From NCBI GenBank assembly GCA_016185435.1, contig JACPNN010000007.1:45355-109354 (forward strand): a stretch of 64,000 nt of DNA. Reading direction: 5' to 3'. This DNA comes from Candidatus Aenigmatarchaeota archaeon (GTDB lineage: Archaea > Aenigmatarchaeota > Aenigmatarchaeia > QMZP01). Numbering within the stretch: position 1 is the stretch's first letter; each line of letters starts with the position of its first letter. The notes under the pieces are model-generated. The model did not search any database. It worked only from the letters and a program-made list of their open reading frames with translations, and had not been told where the DNA came from. Positions 48,430 to 58,100 of this stretch are shown here, in pieces. The translations under genes and the position numbers were made by a program.

Positions 48430-48801
48430 TCATTCATGCTGTTTTGCCAATGTGTCTCTAAAATCTGTCTGCCTTTTTTTTATTTCTTCATATATCTCCT
48501 TCGTCCAAAGGCTGGCGGCAACATATTCGCATCCACCAGTTAAGTCCTTCTGAATGGCAATATAATATGGCTGGGTAACCATCTTTTTTCTCCTAAACCT
48601 TACTTCAGCGATTCGTGAATATCCACATCGTGGCAACGAGTCAACATCTACTATCTCATTTAACACATTTCTAATAATTTTCGCTATTTCGTTTCCTGAA
48701 TATTCATGTCTATTGGCATCATCACTTACTCTCACCCTGTATTCATTTCTTGTATGCGGTGTAACAAAATACTTTCCAAAATGGCGCCGTCTCATTGTCA
48801 T
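48430..48801 (-). CDS. Hypothetical protein
   Basis: A 123-residue soluble protein that is basic at its N-terminus (MTMRRRHFGKYFVTP) and has mixed alpha/beta character, including a YSGNEIAKIIRNVLNEIVDV helix and RIAEVRFRRKKMVTQPYYIA. No family recognised. It is AT-richer than neighbours and lies between hel308 and a divergent acylphosphatase gene. Confidence 0.5.
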   Translation of the reverse strand: MTMRRRHFGKYFVTPHTRNEYRVRVSDDANRHEYSGNEIAKIIRNVLNEIVDVDSLPRCGYSRIAEVRFRRKKMVTQPYYIAIQKDLTGGCEYVAASLWTKEIYEEIKKRQTDFRDTLAKQHE

Positions 48802-48836
48802 AATTTTTTATATTTAGCCAAAAACAATTTAAATCT

Positions 48837-49112
48837 ATGAAATCCAGGTGCCATGTGACAATCTCAGGCCTCGTCCAGGGCGTTTCATTCAGGGGATTTA
48901 TCAGGCATCATGCCCTCGAACTGGGCCTCAAGGGCTGGGTGAGGAATACTGAAGACGGGAGGGTGGAGGCTCTATTCGAAGGCGACAGGAAGGCCATAGA
49001 GAAGATTCTCGGCCTTTGCAGGAAGGGGCCGCCTTCTTCAAAGGTTACGGGGATGAGGCAGGAGTGGGAGGAAACTGACAACAATTTAGAAAATTTCGAG
49101 ATTATTCATTAA
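48837..49112 (+). CDS. acyP: Acylphosphatase
   Basis: A 91-residue ferredoxin-fold enzyme that hydrolyses acyl phosphates. The signature GLVQGVSFRGFIRHHA carries the catalytic Arg19, and GWVRNTEDGRVEALFEGD carries the catalytic Asn37. Length matches the family. It has its own AT-rich promoter (ATTTAAAT just before the ATG) and stands alone. Confidence 0.93.
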   Translation: MKSRCHVTISGLVQGVSFRGFIRHHALELGLKGWVRNTEDGRVEALFEGDRKAIEKILGLCRKGPPSSKVTGMRQEWEETDNNLENFEIIH

Positions 49113-49121
49113 GCGTGCAAA

Positions 49122-50147
49122 TTATCTTGGCTTAAAATGCTCGTGAATGACCTCGGCAGCCCTTGGGATTACAGAATATTTGCTGATAGAGGAAAGGACG
49201 GAATCGCTTGCTATGGCTGTATCAGAAACATCTTGCAGTAAATCATATGCCCATCTTTGTTCATCATCGTTGTAGACAAGAATCGGATGCACAGTAGCAT
49301 ACAAAATGGTGAGACCAGCATCCTTTGCCGGCTTAGTTGATTTAAGACCTGTGTTAAATGTAAGAATCATATCATCACAATAGAGTGCGATTGTATATCC
49401 TTTGTCTCTGATTGTTTCGCAATCGAAAAAATCGGGAAAATGGTAGGCTTTGACATGGCCTTGTGAATCTCTTTCCTTGTTCAACACAATAGTGGGCAAT
49501 TCCAATTTATGTGATATTTGATTTGCTATTTGGTGGGCTTTACCATCAGGAGCAACAACAACAGCTTTGCCATCGATTAAGGGCCTAATTTTATCGATAA
49601 GACCCGGAATGACATCGATATTGTACATGCCTTCATCTATCCAACCCTCTCCGAAGTGATCGTGTGCTGTGACAGTGAGATATAGGCCTGATCTTTCCAT
49701 AATGAGATTTCTGCAGGTACGAACGGATACAGCCTCTCCTGTCACAAAGGATTTATCCTGTTTGTTATAAGGCTGGCACGGGACAAAAGTGCAAATATTT
49801 TCCCTTTTGGCACCATATTCCTCAAATTTATCCAACATAATAACAGGATGTAAACCAAGTTCAGCGGGTATCCAATCCTCTCCAAAGCCTCTCCTTACAA
49901 CATAAAGAATCTTTTCGCCCCCACTTACAATTTTTTTCAATTCCTCGTTACTAGGCTTCCCATCAACAATTCTTCCGTCAGTAAATCTCTGTTTTACCTC
50001 AGCACACGCTTTTGAACCGAAGCGCGTAGATTCAAGAGGCAATAATCGAACAGCTTCCGTGTCACCGTACAGCTTTTCCAACTTCTCTGTCAAAGTTTTA
50101 AGAAAACCATCTCCAAGTTCATCCCCAGTTACTATCATCCACACCAT
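49122..50147 (-). CDS. Ribose-phosphate pyrophosphokinase-like protein
   Basis: A 341-residue two-domain phosphoribosyltransferase-fold protein. The C-terminal half has the PRPP-binding-like motif LYCDDMILTFNTGLKSTKPA and KAVVVAPDGKAHQIANQISH, as in PRPP synthetases, and the middle part has VTAHDHFGEGW where synthetases have the catalytic flexible region. The N-terminal domain is divergent. It probably makes PRPP from ribose 5-phosphate and ATP, but divergence and AT-rich composition allow a specialised role. No operon partners. Confidence 0.7.
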   Translation of the reverse strand: MVWMIVTGDELGDGFLKTLTEKLEKLYGDTEAVRLLPLESTRFGSKACAEVKQRFTDGRIVDGKPSNEELKKIVSGGEKILYVVRRGFGEDWIPAELGLHPVIMLDKFEEYGAKRENICTFVPCQPYNKQDKSFVTGEAVSVRTCRNLIMERSGLYLTVTAHDHFGEGWIDEGMYNIDVIPGLIDKIRPLIDGKAVVVAPDGKAHQIANQISHKLELPTIVLNKERDSQGHVKAYHFPDFFDCETIRDKGYTIALYCDDMILTFNTGLKSTKPAKDAGLTILYATVHPILVYNDDEQRWAYDLLQDVSDTAIASDSVLSSISKYSVIPRAAEVIHEHFKPR

Positions 50148-50377
50148 CTAAATATTAGCAGATAAAAACTTAAACCCACACTAAAAAGATCTTTGTAACT
50201 ACGCCCAAAAACAATACAAATGTAATGATTTGCAGTCATATTTCCAGAAGATTTTGTAACCAATCCGATTCAAAAGAAACAGAAATTCTATTTCAAAACT
50301 GTTTGAGAACGACGTCTGCAATAAATTTTTATTAAGTGCCTCTATAAGCCTTTAATCTATACAAGGCATGTAATATT
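50148..50377. other. Gene-free AT-rich region upstream of leuS
   Basis: No gene or strong hairpin is seen. CTATAAGCC and TTTAATCTATA near 50342-50361 probably form the leuS promoter, about 17-30 nt before its ATG. The minus-strand gene has AT-rich sequence just upstream of its ATG at 50147. Confidence 0.5.
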
Positions 50378-53248
50378 ATGTCATCACAACCCGACTTCCA
50401 TTCCATAGAGAAAAGATGGCAGCAGAAGTGGGAAAAGGACAGGGTGTTCGAGGCCGACAGGGACGAGTCCAAGGAAAAGAAGCTGATGGCCATCCCCTAC
50501 CCCTATTGCTCAGGCCCCCTCCATATCGGCCACGGACGGACCTACACAATTGCCGATGTCTGGATAAGGCACATGAGGATGAGGGGATACAATGCGCTCT
50601 GGCCAATGGCCTTCCACATAACCGGCACGCCCATACTGGCCGTGAGCAGGAGGATTGCAGAAAAGGATTGGAAAACCATTGAGCTGTATAAAGATTATGT
50701 AAGATTATATGTCAAAGATGAAAAGAAAATAAATGAAACCGTAAAAAGCTTCTCGGAGCCGGAGAATGTGGCCGATTTCTTCTCAAAGGTGATAAGCAGC
50801 GACTTCAAGAGCTTAGGTTTCAGCATAGACTGGAGGAGGAGCTTCACCACCGGGGACAAGGATTATAACAAGTTCATTGAATGGCAGTTCCATCTCCTGA
50901 AGGAGAAAGGCCTGATAAAGAAGGGAAGGCATCCTGTGCAGTACTGCCTCAACTGCCAGAACGCCGTCGGCGAGGACGATATAAAGGATGGCGATACGCT
51001 TGACACAGGCATAAACGCCCTTGTCGCCGTGAAGTTCCCGTTCGAGGACGGCTATCTGATAGCAGCGAGCTTAAGGCCTGAAACAATCTTCGGCGTCACA
51101 AACATCTGGGTCAGGAAAGGGGCAAGATACGTCAGGACAGAGTCCAAAGGGGAAATATGGTATCTTTCGGAGAATGCTTTTGCCAAACTGGAATACCAGG
51201 GCCATTCAATCAAAAAGGCAAAAACAATTGATTCCTCCTTTTTTGAAGGCAAAGAGGCAGGCGTTCCGGCAGAAGACAGGAAAATACCGATTCTGGCCGC
51301 TGATTTTATAGACATGGAATTCGGGACAGGGATCGTATATAGCGTTCCCGCCCACTCCCCTGACGACTATATCGCCCTCATGGAAGCCAATAAAGCCCTG
51401 AAGAAAAAGATCGTGATAATAGATGTCATCGGTTTCGGCCCTGAGGAAAAAAGCAGGATCAATGTCAAATCAATAACAGAAAAACTCGGAATAAAATCCC
51501 AGGATGAAAAGGAAAAACTGAACCAGGCCAATGCAGAGCTGTACAGGCACGAGTTTTATCACGGCATCCTGAACGGCAAAAACAGGCAGTTTTCAGGCAT
51601 GGCAGTTGCGAAAGCTAAAATAGAGGTAAAAGGATGGCTGGAAAGCCAGTCAAAGGCCTTTGACTTCTTTGAATCAGCAACGCTCAGCCTCGAGTGCAGG
51701 GACGGCGGGAAGGTTGTTGTGAAGGTTATAGAAGACCAGTGGTTCATCGACTACGGCAATAAGGAATGGAAAAACCTGGCCAAAAAGTGTTTGACTGAGA
51801 TGAAAATAATCCCGGAAAAATACAGGGCCTCCTTCCTGCACACAATAGACTGGCTCGAGGAGAGGGCGTGCGCAAGGAGAAGGGGCCTTGGGACAAAACT
51901 GCCCTGGGACATGGAATGGATAATAGAGAGCCTTTCTGACAGCACGATATACCCTGCCTTCTACATGCTGGCGCACCACATCAGGAATAACAAAATAAAA
52001 GAAGAGAGCCTGACAAAAGAGTTTTTTGATTTTGTGCTTCTCAAAAAGGGCAGATCAGAAGGCGTATCAAAATCCACTGGAATAAAGAAAGAAGCTCTCG
52101 AAACAATTCAGAGTGATTTCGATTACTGGTATCCTGTAGACCTTAGGCACACAGCGATACCCCATGTAACCAACCACCTCACCTTCTACATCTTCAATCA
52201 TGCAGCAATCTTCCCCATGGATAAATGGCCGAAGGCAATAACCCTCAACGAGCTCCTGGTAAGGGAAGGAAACAAAATGAGCAAGAGCAAAGGCAATGTG
52301 ATACCGCTTGTTGACATTTCCAGGCAGTATTCCGCCGACCTTTACAGGCTATACATCACATCCAGCGCCGACATGGACACAGTCATAGACTGGCAGGAGA
52401 GGAATGTCGAGACAGTCAAAAGGAAGCTCTCAAGGTTTTATGAAATTGCGAAAATAATAGCCTCAGGAAAAACAAAAGGCATCGGCGGCAACGCGGACCT
52501 CTGGCTGGCGAGCAGATTCAACAGCAGGCTGAAGGAAGCCAGCGGCCACATAGAGGATTTCAGGATGAGGGACTATATCCAGCTCATGCTTTTCGAGACC
52601 CTGAACGACTTTTCCCATTACCTGAAGAGGGCGGACGAGCCAAACTATGGCATGCTCAGGGCCCTTGCAGAGGACTGGATCAAGTCATTGTCCCCTGTCA
52701 TACCCCATCTGTGCGAAGAATTGTGGAGCCTTTACGGCAGAAGAAACTACATCTCCCTTGAGCCTTTTCCCCGGCACAATGAGAGCTTAATCAATGCCTC
52801 TGCCGAGCAGCTGGAGGAATATCTCAGGCAGTCATTGGAGGACATGAGGCAGATTGTAAAGATAACAGGCAGGCAGCCAAGGTCTGTCCACATCTATGTC
52901 TCCCCATTATGGAAATACACTGTCTACAGCGAGGTCCTGGAGGGCTCAAAGAAAGAGAACGTCCTGCAGGCCCTGATGAAAAACCCTGATATAAGGAAGC
53001 ACGGGAACCATGCTGTCCTGTATGTGCAGCATCTGATGAAAAGCCAGGGCTCGCTTAACCCGATCGAGGCCGGCCAAAACGAGGAGTTCAGCATACTGGA
53101 TGAAGCGAAGGCCTTCCTCAGGAGGGAGCTGTCGCTGGACAGCAAGGCCGAAATCAGGATATGGAAGGCCGATGACGCCTCCGCCTACGACCCGAAATCA
53201 AAGGCCCAAAAGGCCTCGCCATTCAAGCCGGCGATTTATGTCGAATAG
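50378..53248 (+). CDS. leuS: Leucyl-tRNA synthetase (archaeal type)
   Basis: A 956-residue class I synthetase. HIGH reads SGPLHIGHGRTYTIAD, the CP1 editing domain has SLRPETIFGVTNIWV and YSVPAHSPDDY, and KMSKS reads REGNKMSKSKGNVIP. The archaeal arrangement, with the editing domain placed before YCLNC/DW blocks and a C-terminal domain that contacts the tRNA-Leu long arm, fits the length. Its substrate tRNA-Leu(CAA) is the three-intron gene at 23.7 kb. Its 3' end overlaps the convergent gene by 13 nt. Confidence 0.97.
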   Translation: MSSQPDFHSIEKRWQQKWEKDRVFEADRDESKEKKLMAIPYPYCSGPLHIGHGRTYTIADVWIRHMRMRGYNALWPMAFHITGTPILAVSRRIAEKDWKTIELYKDYVRLYVKDEKKINETVKSFSEPENVADFFSKVISSDFKSLGFSIDWRRSFTTGDKDYNKFIEWQFHLLKEKGLIKKGRHPVQYCLNCQNAVGEDDIKDGDTLDTGINALVAVKFPFEDGYLIAASLRPETIFGVTNIWVRKGARYVRTESKGEIWYLSENAFAKLEYQGHSIKKAKTIDSSFFEGKEAGVPAEDRKIPILAADFIDMEFGTGIVYSVPAHSPDDYIALMEANKALKKKIVIIDVIGFGPEEKSRINVKSITEKLGIKSQDEKEKLNQANAELYRHEFYHGILNGKNRQFSGMAVAKAKIEVKGWLESQSKAFDFFESATLSLECRDGGKVVVKVIEDQWFIDYGNKEWKNLAKKCLTEMKIIPEKYRASFLHTIDWLEERACARRRGLGTKLPWDMEWIIESLSDSTIYPAFYMLAHHIRNNKIKEESLTKEFFDFVLLKKGRSEGVSKSTGIKKEALETIQSDFDYWYPVDLRHTAIPHVTNHLTFYIFNHAAIFPMDKWPKAITLNELLVREGNKMSKSKGNVIPLVDISRQYSADLYRLYITSSADMDTVIDWQERNVETVKRKLSRFYEIAKIIASGKTKGIGGNADLWLASRFNSRLKEASGHIEDFRMRDYIQLMLFETLNDFSHYLKRADEPNYGMLRALAEDWIKSLSPVIPHLCEELWSLYGRRNYISLEPFPRHNESLINASAEQLEEYLRQSLEDMRQIVKITGRQPRSVHIYVSPLWKYTVYSEVLEGSKKENVLQALMKNPDIRKHGNHAVLYVQHLMKSQGSLNPIEAGQNEEFSILDEAKAFLRRELSLDSKAEIRIWKADDASAYDPKSKAQKASPFKPAIYVE

Positions 53249-53904
53249 TTTGACATGTTCATGATTTCTTCTATTTTTCTTGTTTCCTGAAATCCGCCAT
53301 AAACCTTGCTATTAGCGATAAGGGTAGGATATTCAACAACTTCATAAAATTTCTTAAGCGTCTCTATGCTCGGCTCATCAAGATCTGCATCAAGAGCGAA
53401 AATGAGAACCTTTTCCTGATATTTATTCTTCAAATATGTGAGTATGAAGGCCTGGTTGTCGCAAAGCCTGCAGTCTTTTCTGTAAAAATAAATGATTGTG
53501 TTTGCGCCAAGATTGCAGGCATTATTCAGCTTATTTGCCAGAAGCCAATATCCTATAAGTATTCTCGAATATTCTTTTTTCAGATCATTATACTGAGTAT
53601 AGTCGGCAACTTCACTTGAAGAAGAAAAGAAAGTAAGTTTGGTCCCTATCTCATATGATTCGTTATTTATCCTCTTCAGTGTGTTCGAAAGCAGGGGGCA
53701 GGCAGCCTTGTCTCCCAATGCGTCCAGGAAAAGAAACTGGAGCTGGAAATTCTCTATCCCGCTCTTGATGTCAACCAGCCTCCTCTCAATATCCCCAAGC
53801 CTTTCCTTGTTGACAGAGTAGCCGACAAAAAGCCCTGCAGAAAAGAGAATGGTAGAGATTACAAAGGCTGCTATTATTATTTTCACATTGATTTTTTTGC
53901 CCAT
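53236..53904 (-). CDS. Membrane-anchored thioredoxin-fold protein
   Basis: A 222-residue protein with one N-terminal membrane helix (IIIAAFVISTILFSAGLFVGY), a coiled-coil-like stretch (KERLGDIERRLVDIKSG), a helical middle region and a C-terminal thioredoxin-like domain. That domain has TIIYFYRKDCRLCDNQA (CxxC) and the cis-proline segment VEYPTLI. The active site faces outside, so a role in disulfide exchange of surface proteins is plausible. It follows the glycosyltransferase gene by 4 nt in the same operon. Confidence 0.75.
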   Translation of the reverse strand: MGKKINVKIIIAAFVISTILFSAGLFVGYSVNKERLGDIERRLVDIKSGIENFQLQFLFLDALGDKAACPLLSNTLKRINNESYEIGTKLTFFSSSSEVADYTQYNDLKKEYSRILIGYWLLANKLNNACNLGANTIIYFYRKDCRLCDNQAFILTYLKNKYQEKVLIFALDADLDEPSIETLKKFYEVVEYPTLIANSKVYGGFQETRKIEEIMNMSNYST

Positions 53905-53908
53905 TATC

Positions 53909-55159
53909 TCACCACTTTCTCTTCATCCCGAGTATTTCAGAAGCAAATGCTGCTGCCCAGACAGCCATAAGGAGCGTGGGCAGGATAAGCATGTATCCGA
54001 AATACCCAGCCTTGTTTTTTCTTACGCTGTCTTTGGTCGCCTGGAAGCTTATGTAAAGCAATCCCGAGCTTATGGTTATGGCCATCAGCCCAAGAATAAG
54101 AGGCGTTGTCAGCACGACAGAAAATGCGGCTTCTATCTCCTTCCACAGGTCAAACCTCGAAATCAGGGTACTGAAATCAAAATTGACCAGGTAGAGATTC
54201 CATGCAAAATTCGCCAGATTGCTGATATTCTCTATCAGCAGGCTTGTGAATATGAGGCAAACAAGGAATGCAGAGGCAAAATTCACAGGGAGCACGAGGT
54301 TGCCAAGGTAGCCATAATCCCTGCCGAAGAACATATGCCTGTATTTTATCATGTTCTTTATTCCGCCCCTGTACCATCTCAGCCTCTGTCCCAGAAGTTC
54401 CATCAGGCCCCGGGGGCAAAGAGTATAAGAAAGGGCATCTAAATCCGCCTCAAGCCTGTAGCCTTTATCCTGCAGCCTGAATGCTATCTCCATATCCTCT
54501 GTTATGTTCCCCTCATCGAATCCCCCCACAGCTACAAGGGCCTCCTTCCTGTATACAGAAAACACGCCCGGCGTGACGAAAACAGAATCAATGAGGGCGA
54601 GCATCTTCCTGAGGAAAATATTCAGGAGATATTCCGAGTACTGTATCTTTTCAAGGAAATTCGTTTTCCTCCAGACCTTGAGCGCTGGTGACACAGATGC
54701 AATCCTTTTGTCTTCGAAATAAGGCAAAAGCTTTATTATAATATCCTTTTCGACTGCAGAATCAGCATCCATGCACGCTATAAACTCCCCCCTGGCAAGC
54801 TCTATGCCCTTATTCAGGGCAGTAGCCTTTCCCATATTCTTCTGGCTGGAGATAAGTTTTATGAGGCCTTTTTCATGGTAAAGGGATGCTATTTTCCCTG
54901 TCCCGTCAGTGGAGCCGTCATCCACTACTATCACCTCCAGAGACCCCCTGGGATAATTGACAGAAAGGACAGACTCGACAGTTTTCGATATGGTCTCCTC
55001 CTCATTGAATGCAGGGATTATGACGCTGACCATGGGATAATATTTCAGCCTCATTTTTCTCGATAGCCTGCCCTCATTTTCCAAGAGTATCAGCATCCAA
55101 GCCACTGCTATAAAAATGAACATGTACCATGCAATGTAGCTCAATATTATTCCAATCAT
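53909..55159 (-). CDS. Family 2 glycosyltransferase, membrane-bound
   Basis: A 416-residue processive-type GT2. One N-terminal membrane helix is followed by the GT-A domain: SVIIPAFNEEETISKTV, VVDDGSTDGT, CMDADSAVEKD (DxD) and the acceptor motifs EDMEIAFRLQDKGY and QRLRWYRGG. Three to four C-terminal helices complete it. Such enzymes make extracellular polysaccharides or glycosylate lipids. Donor and product unknown. It is co-transcribed with the thioredoxin-fold gene, suggesting a cell-envelope unit. Confidence 0.9.
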   Translation of the reverse strand: MIGIILSYIAWYMFIFIAVAWMLILLENEGRLSRKMRLKYYPMVSVIIPAFNEEETISKTVESVLSVNYPRGSLEVIVVDDGSTDGTGKIASLYHEKGLIKLISSQKNMGKATALNKGIELARGEFIACMDADSAVEKDIIIKLLPYFEDKRIASVSPALKVWRKTNFLEKIQYSEYLLNIFLRKMLALIDSVFVTPGVFSVYRKEALVAVGGFDEGNITEDMEIAFRLQDKGYRLEADLDALSYTLCPRGLMELLGQRLRWYRGGIKNMIKYRHMFFGRDYGYLGNLVLPVNFASAFLVCLIFTSLLIENISNLANFAWNLYLVNFDFSTLISRFDLWKEIEAAFSVVLTTPLILGLMAITISSGLLYISFQATKDSVRKNKAGYFGYMLILPTLLMAVWAAAFASEILGMKRKW

Positions 55160-55195
55160 AACTAGTTGTTCAGAATGTTGTCTTAAATATGCTAT

Positions 55196-58100
55196 TCATC
55201 CAATCGAAGGCCTCTGAATGGCCTCCTTGAGCCACTCCAGCCACAGCTCATAAATCCTCTTGGGGTCGGCCGAGCCTGTCTCCCTCCTTACGGCATCGGC
55301 AATCAGGTGGAATCTCGAATTGGACTGGGTCATCCAGTATGCCTCAAGAATCTCAGGCTTGTCCAGCCTGTCAGCCATCTCGACCATAGTCTGCTTCATC
55401 CTGCCCCTGAGGTTTATGTTCTCCCATACGGCCTCCCAATTCCCGCTCCATTCCTTGACAAGGTTGGCTATCCTGTTCAATACCTCACTTTCCCCGTTGA
55501 CAAATGTGTCCGTCGGTTTCAGCGTGTCATCCTTTGCCGAATATTCCATGAGATTTACAAAGGCCCCCTCCTTCATGGGGTCGCTCGACCATTTCTTCCT
55601 TATCTCTGTTATCTCAGTCAGCCTCCTGAACCTGTGCAGTCCGTCAGCGGTCTTCAGCATCTTGGAGACGGATATGATGTCAGTCGCCTTGAAGCTTGTG
55701 ACAGGAACCCCGAGGTCATTCACAACCCTGTCGAAAACGCCATAGGCCGACTCGCCATGGATGGTCCCTGCAACGACATTGGAAAGGGCGCCTATCCTCA
55801 TCGCCTCCCAGAGAGCCTTTGCCTCCAGGCTCCTTATCTCCCCCACTATCATCGCGCTGTCGCCCAGCCTGAGGCTCGTCCTAAGGGCCTCATCCGCGGG
55901 CATTTCTGTCTCCACCCTTGTGATGACGCTCCTTGACTTGAGGCTCTCAATATTGTATTCCAGCTTGATGAGCTGGTCGATCGGGAGCTCCAGCGTATTG
56001 TGCGCCACCACATTTTCGCATATAAAATTCTCGGTTTCTGGAACAGAAAAATCGTAAACATAAAAATCTTTAGCTTTCATTCTCCTGATCTCCCTTACCT
56101 CATCCCAGAAGATATCAGATGAGGCAAGCATGCCCGCATTCTGTATATGGATTAAAGCCTCAGTATCCTGGTCATCATCCATAAATTCTTGGGATACAAG
56201 ATTGGACAGAAATTCCCTTCCCATGTTATTCTGTCTGCCAATATAATCATATCCGGCTATGCCGTATGCCTCTATAAGCCTCTTTTTCATATCCAGAGGC
56301 AGCGGTATAATGTCTGTCGAATCATGCGTCGATGTCTTAGAGCAAAGCCTGTCCAAGCGAGCTGATTTGTATTTCTGCAGAATGCCTATGTCTTTCTTAT
56401 ATAGCCTCAGGGATTTCAGGGATGATATATGGCACTTGTAAAATCCATTCCTTGTCCTGCATCTTGCTATTATGCCAAAGGAAAGCAGCAGGGTCTGCAC
56501 GTCCTTTATCATCTTTTCTGATCTCAAATCCATGACTATTTCCTTGTCAGATACGCAGCCGTCACCACTGAAGAGGCCTTTCAGCATGCAGCCTATCTGC
56601 CTACTGGAAAGATCATAGACGAAATCCGGAATTCTTTTTGTGAAAGCATCGCCTTCAAATCCAAGAGCCTTCATAGCCAGCTTTAAGGCCTTTGAGTTCA
56701 GCATCAGGGATAAGCCGTCGCTATGCATTTTCGTTTCCAGGCCAAACATCTTCCCAACATGCCTCACAACGCCCCTGGACTCCTTGTCATCTACTGATAT
56801 TATTACTGAGTTCCTGTCATAGCATCCGTCAGCAAGCCAGAGGCCAAAAAACGTCAGCAGGCTGTCTGTAAGATTTATCTTTACTGGTATTTTCTTTGAG
56901 GAGGACGATTTGAAGAAAAATCCTTCCGGATCAGCATGTCTGAAATCAAGTATTATCTTCCCGATCCCTACCGGAATAATGCCTTTGGTATACCACCACT
57001 GGATGCCTCCCTTGCTGTAGCCCGTTCCCCTCAGTCTTTTTCTTTCATTCCAAATGATTCTCCTAAGACTTTCTGATACTATATATCCCATGCCAATGTT
57101 TCCCATGTAATCAAAAAGATTGATGAATTGAGATTCTTTCTGTGATATTGGAAGCAGCCTGTTTGTGCAGATGTAGTCGCCTTTTTTCAGCCTTCGTGCT
57201 TCAATGGGCTCTATTCCGCCATTCACGCCGACAGAAAACAGGGAGTGATCCCCTGTGACACTTATTTTCCTCCCTGTTCTTGTTTCAACTTCAAAAATGT
57301 CCTTTCTTATCTCGTGCCTGATGAATCTGCCCACCTTTGCCAGCTTTACTTTACCCGTCTTTGTCATAGAATAAATCTCTATTCCTTCAGGGTTGCGAGA
57401 AATCTCCCTTCCGGCAACAGCGCGGCCATATTTCTTTATCTGTTCATCTATAATTTCGGCAACTGTCGATCTTCTGATAGCCCTGCCCTTCCTGTACAGC
57501 ATCTCACAATCGCCTGTTACGCTGTCTTCAATGACCACGATCCTTGTTTTCGGCAGCAGTTCCAGCATCATGGCCGCCATGAGGCTTGTTTTTCCAGAAC
57601 CCCTGCCGCCGGCCATCAGCAGGCTGGCCGAATTGTCTATAAGGAATGACATGAGGCCCGCAGCCAGTGGATTGATGTATTTCGTCTTCACGAACAGGGG
57701 CAGCGTCCAGGGGTTGAAGCGGTGCCTTCTTATAGCGAAGCCCAGGCCTTCAGGGGAGAGGCTCTTGGTGATGACTGCAAACCTCGCCCTGCCGCCAGGC
57801 ACTCCAATGTCCACGTCCAGAACAGGGTTGGCCTCATCCAGAGGCCTTCCGGACTGTATCCTCAGGCGTGTGGCCCATGCCTCAGCATCCTCCTTTGTGG
57901 GTATCAGATTGGTTTTGCACTCCTCCCAGTCCTGGTGGAAAACAAGTATGGACTGGCTTTCAACCGGAGAATTGATATAGATGTCCTGCACCCTCTCGTC
58001 AGCAAGGAGTATCTCCAGAACCCCATAGCCTGCCGTATACCTGGTAAGGATATTGGCAAGCTGCTCAATGTCATTGCCTGAAATCTGCATCCTGAGCTTA

